A stretch of 32,681 nt of DNA from NCBI GenBank assembly GCA_938035125.1, contig CALHNS010000100.1:1-32681 (forward strand), written 5' to 3'. The position numbers and the translations under genes were made by a program. Each line of letters opens with the position of its first letter. Positions within the stretch are counted from its first letter, which is position 1. This stretch comes from an uncultured Granulosicoccaceae bacterium (lineage in GTDB: Bacteria > Pseudomonadota > Gammaproteobacteria > Granulosicoccales > Granulosicoccaceae). Positions 31,317 through 32,681 of this stretch are shown one piece after another. The notes beneath the pieces were generated by a model that did no database searches, was not told the DNA's origin, and saw nothing but the letters and a program-made list of their open reading frames with translations.

Positions 31317-32363
31317 TTGAATAGGTTTATGCCACGAAATCAATTGGTTTTACTCTTTGCATCTTCTCTTGTTTTGTCAGGCTGTAGCAGCAGCTCAAAT
31401 AATGTTAGTGAGGTTAGTGAGGTTAGTGAGGTTAGTGAGGTTAGTGAGGTTAGTGAGGTTAGTGAGGTTAGTGAGGTTAGTGAGGTTAGTGAGGCTAGTG
31501 AGGCTAGTGAGGCTAGTGAGGCTAGTGAGGCTAGTGAGGTCAGTGAGGTCAGTGAGGTCAGTGAGGTCAGTGAGGTTAACTCTACACCCTCTCTTGCAAC
31601 AACGGATAAAAGCGCGGTTCGTGTAAACGGTGCTCGTGTTTATTTTAACTCCGTACCTTCTCGAATTTCAGTTTTTAGCGCAGATGGGTCTTTGGATGAA
31701 ACGATAATCGTTACGGTTGATGTGGATGCCCGAACGCTGACAAAAGAATCGTTTTCGAATTTAGGTTCTGCAACAGAGCAGGCAGCGCCTGAGTTTCGAT
31801 CGGTGTATACCCACAATGAATTCGGTCAAATAGTTAGCATTGAGACGCAAAATTTAGAAGACCTGACCGATGAGGATAATAATACCCGCTATGGGATAAC
31901 ATACGACGGTGAGCAAGTAAGCACCTGGTCGATTAGGTTTGAAGGTAGCCCTGGTTTTATTTTTGAAGCGCGGTATGTAACCGATGAGAACGGTAGGAAT
32001 GCTGGTGGTTCTTTGTTTTCTGATGATGGTGTTGAGATTCGTAATTGGGTTCGATCGTATACCGACAACGGTTGGATAGAATCTGAGGCAGGAGATTTTG
32101 TCACGTTGATGCGCGAAGTGACATTGAATGAAGTAGGTTTGATTGAACGAATTGATTACTCAGAAGAATCGGAATTCTCCGTTTTCGTAGAAACCGAAGA
32201 AACGTTCACTTACGATGAAAATGGCCGCCTGACACAAACTGAATTCTTTTTTCAAGATGGTGCGCTTTTCGAACGTATCGAATATTCGGAATACCAAGAA
32301 TTAGGTGTTTCTTGGCACAACCTGCAATTCGGAGCAGAAGCTTTTGGTCTCTTTCGCGACTAA
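31317..32363 (+). CDS. Lipoprotein with (V/A)SE repeat stalk and YD-like beta-hairpin repeats
   Basis: 348 residues from TTG 31317, which has AAAGGA eight bases upstream; ATG 31329 is the alternative. Lipobox VLSGC ends at Cys23, followed by SSSSNN and a stalk of 19 tripeptides (10 VSE, 5 ASE, 4 VSE). The mature domain (about 95-348) holds degenerate repeats with a YD/RHS-like flavour: YTHNEFGQIVSIE, ITYDGEQVSTWSI, YVTDENGRNAGGS, VTLNEVGLIERIDY, FTYDENGRLTQTEF. These are likely beta-hairpins in one small sheet. No toxin, cage or signal for secretion through the outer membrane is seen. I know no matching family. The acidic repeat probably acts as a flexible, length-variable spacer between lipid anchor and domain. 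It lies 12 bases after the ltaE stop. Confidence 0.75.
   Translation: MNRFMPRNQLVLLFASSLVLSGCSSSSNNVSEVSEVSEVSEVSEVSEVSEVSEVSEVSEASEASEASEASEASEVSEVSEVSEVSEVNSTPSLATTDKSAVRVNGARVYFNSVPSRISVFSADGSLDETIIVTVDVDARTLTKESFSNLGSATEQAAPEFRSVYTHNEFGQIVSIETQNLEDLTDEDNNTRYGITYDGEQVSTWSIRFEGSPGFIFEARYVTDENGRNAGGSLFSDDGVEIRNWVRSYTDNGWIESEAGDFVTLMREVTLNEVGLIERIDYSEESEFSVFVETEETFTYDENGRLTQTEFFFQDGALFERIEYSEYQELGVSWHNLQFGAEAFGLFRD
31404..31574 (+). repeat. 19-copy 9-bp tandem repeat
   Basis: Counted by eye: 10 copies of GTTAGTGAG (31404-31493), 5 of GCTAGTGAG (31494-31538) and 4 of GTCAGTGAG (31539-31574), then GTTAAC. Only the second or third base of the first codon varies, and the variants lie in blocks. 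The third-base variants are silent; the second-base variant changes Val to Ala. Confidence 0.97.
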
Positions 32364-32545
32364 CAGCTCGATGGGTAGTAGTCCCGTGGGTATAAGGTAT
32401 CTGTTCTAGATGATTCATCGAATTATGCGTTGGGCAAGCGCCTTCATCTAGCTCAAATGCGTCCTTTTGTTATGAGTTTGGAAAACCGCACAATTGTGCT
32501 TTATGAGTGCCTCTATCGCAACGCCGTTATAAATTGTTAGAACTG

Positions 32546-32561
32546 CCCCAGAACACTGGGG
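32546..32561 (+). other. Stem-loop in the intergenic region before the last ORF
   Basis: CCCCAG (32546-32551) pairs with CTGGGG (32556-32561), loop AACA, followed by ATGAATTTTT. It could be a weak terminator of the lipoprotein transcript or a subterminal structure of a mobile element that starts here. The rest of 32364-32610 shows no gene. Confidence 0.35.
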
Positions 32562-32610
32562 ATGAATTTTTCTGTTAAGCTAAATTTATCGACAAAACAA
32601 AGAGGTTCGC

Positions 32611-32681
32611 ATGGACGCGACCACACACTGCCCTCGCTGCGATGCGCCGCGATCATCCCTAGTTCGTGACGGTTTTTATCA
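32611..32681 (+). CDS. Start of a zinc-ribbon ORF, cut by the window end
   Basis: ATG 32611 has AGAGG (32601-32605) five bases upstream, a good ribosome site. The 23 visible residues include THCPRCDAPRSSLVRDGFY. One CxxC zinc knuckle near the N-terminus followed by a VRDGFY segment resembles the zinc-ribbon opening of several insertion-sequence transposases and also of small DNA-binding regulators. Too little is visible to decide. Confidence 0.5.
   Translation, partial: MDATTHCPRCDAPRSSLVRDGFY

Noticed and set aside
31404..31574. CRISPR-like array
   Set aside because: Units of 9 bp are contiguous without spacers and lie within a coding frame.
31357..31626. A frame coding for repeated VRL units
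   Set aside because: It is the out-of-frame reading of the 9-bp tandem repeat; the frame with lipobox and a downstream domain is the real one.

Overview
The window reads as a chromosomal piece of a Gram-negative, heterotrophic, probably marine gammaproteobacterium. The basis is the mix of families: lipoproteins with lipoboxes, OmpA-type peptidoglycan-binding proteins, a TRAP uptake system, a DUF6164-like protein, a GH16 beta-glucanase with FN3 modules, an SLC13/RCK permease and the DUF1501/DUF1800 pair. The taxonomic call is an inference from family content only. I see no rRNA, tRNA, CRISPR array, phage block or complete insertion sequence. Coding density is high, and only one gap exceeds 300 bases (21483-21830).

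Layout. (1) 1-4421, plus strand: the 3' part of an ABC exporter, an exostosin-like glycosyltransferase, an HNH endonuclease and a GMC oxidoreductase. (2) 4459-9981, minus strand: an HEXXH lipoprotein, a secreted FN3-FN3-GH16 glucanase followed by a strong terminator, and a three-gene set (inactive-looking AstE/AspA-family protein, GT2 glycosyltransferase, DUF6164-like membrane protein). (3) 10034-15537: SLC13 permease (+), glycine-zipper OmpA lipoprotein (-), CsaA-like tRNA-binding protein (+), secreted orphan (-) and an SGNH-type carbohydrate esterase lipoprotein (-). (4) 15720-21482, minus strand: a catabolic operon in transcription order dctP, dctQ, dctM, a TerC-family gene, an IdnO-like SDR and a zinc alcohol dehydrogenase. 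It is preceded by a 348-base control region with five inverted repeats. (5) 21831-24946, minus: DUF1501 and DUF1800. (6) 25059-28498, minus: a BON/coiled-coil/OmpA protein, a membrane-anchored coiled-coil protein and a DsbA/FrnE-like oxidoreductase, tightly packed. (7) 28623-32363, plus: a LprI-like secreted protein, thiamine pyrophosphokinase, threonine aldolase, and a lipoprotein whose stalk is 19 copies of a 9-bp repeat. A zinc-ribbon ORF is cut by the window end.

How the genes may work together. The TRAP block looks like uptake plus two-step oxidation or epimerisation of a sugar acid: SBP of the 2-oxoacid type, then an SDR/zinc-ADH pair arranged like the idonate/gluconate enzymes. A hairpin after dctP probably lets the binding protein be made in excess over the membrane subunits. 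GH16 and the esterase point to use of algal polysaccharides. The OmpA/coiled-coil/DsbA set looks like an envelope structural module spanning inner membrane to peptidoglycan.

Most worth a second look: the block-structured tandem-repeat lipoprotein, the AstE/AspA-family protein that has lost all three zinc ligands, the BON-coil-OmpA module with a DETIA-motif partner, the palindrome-dense dctP control region, and the TerC gene built into a sugar-acid operon behind a perfect 13-bp stem-loop. I found no unambiguous new defence or mobile system.
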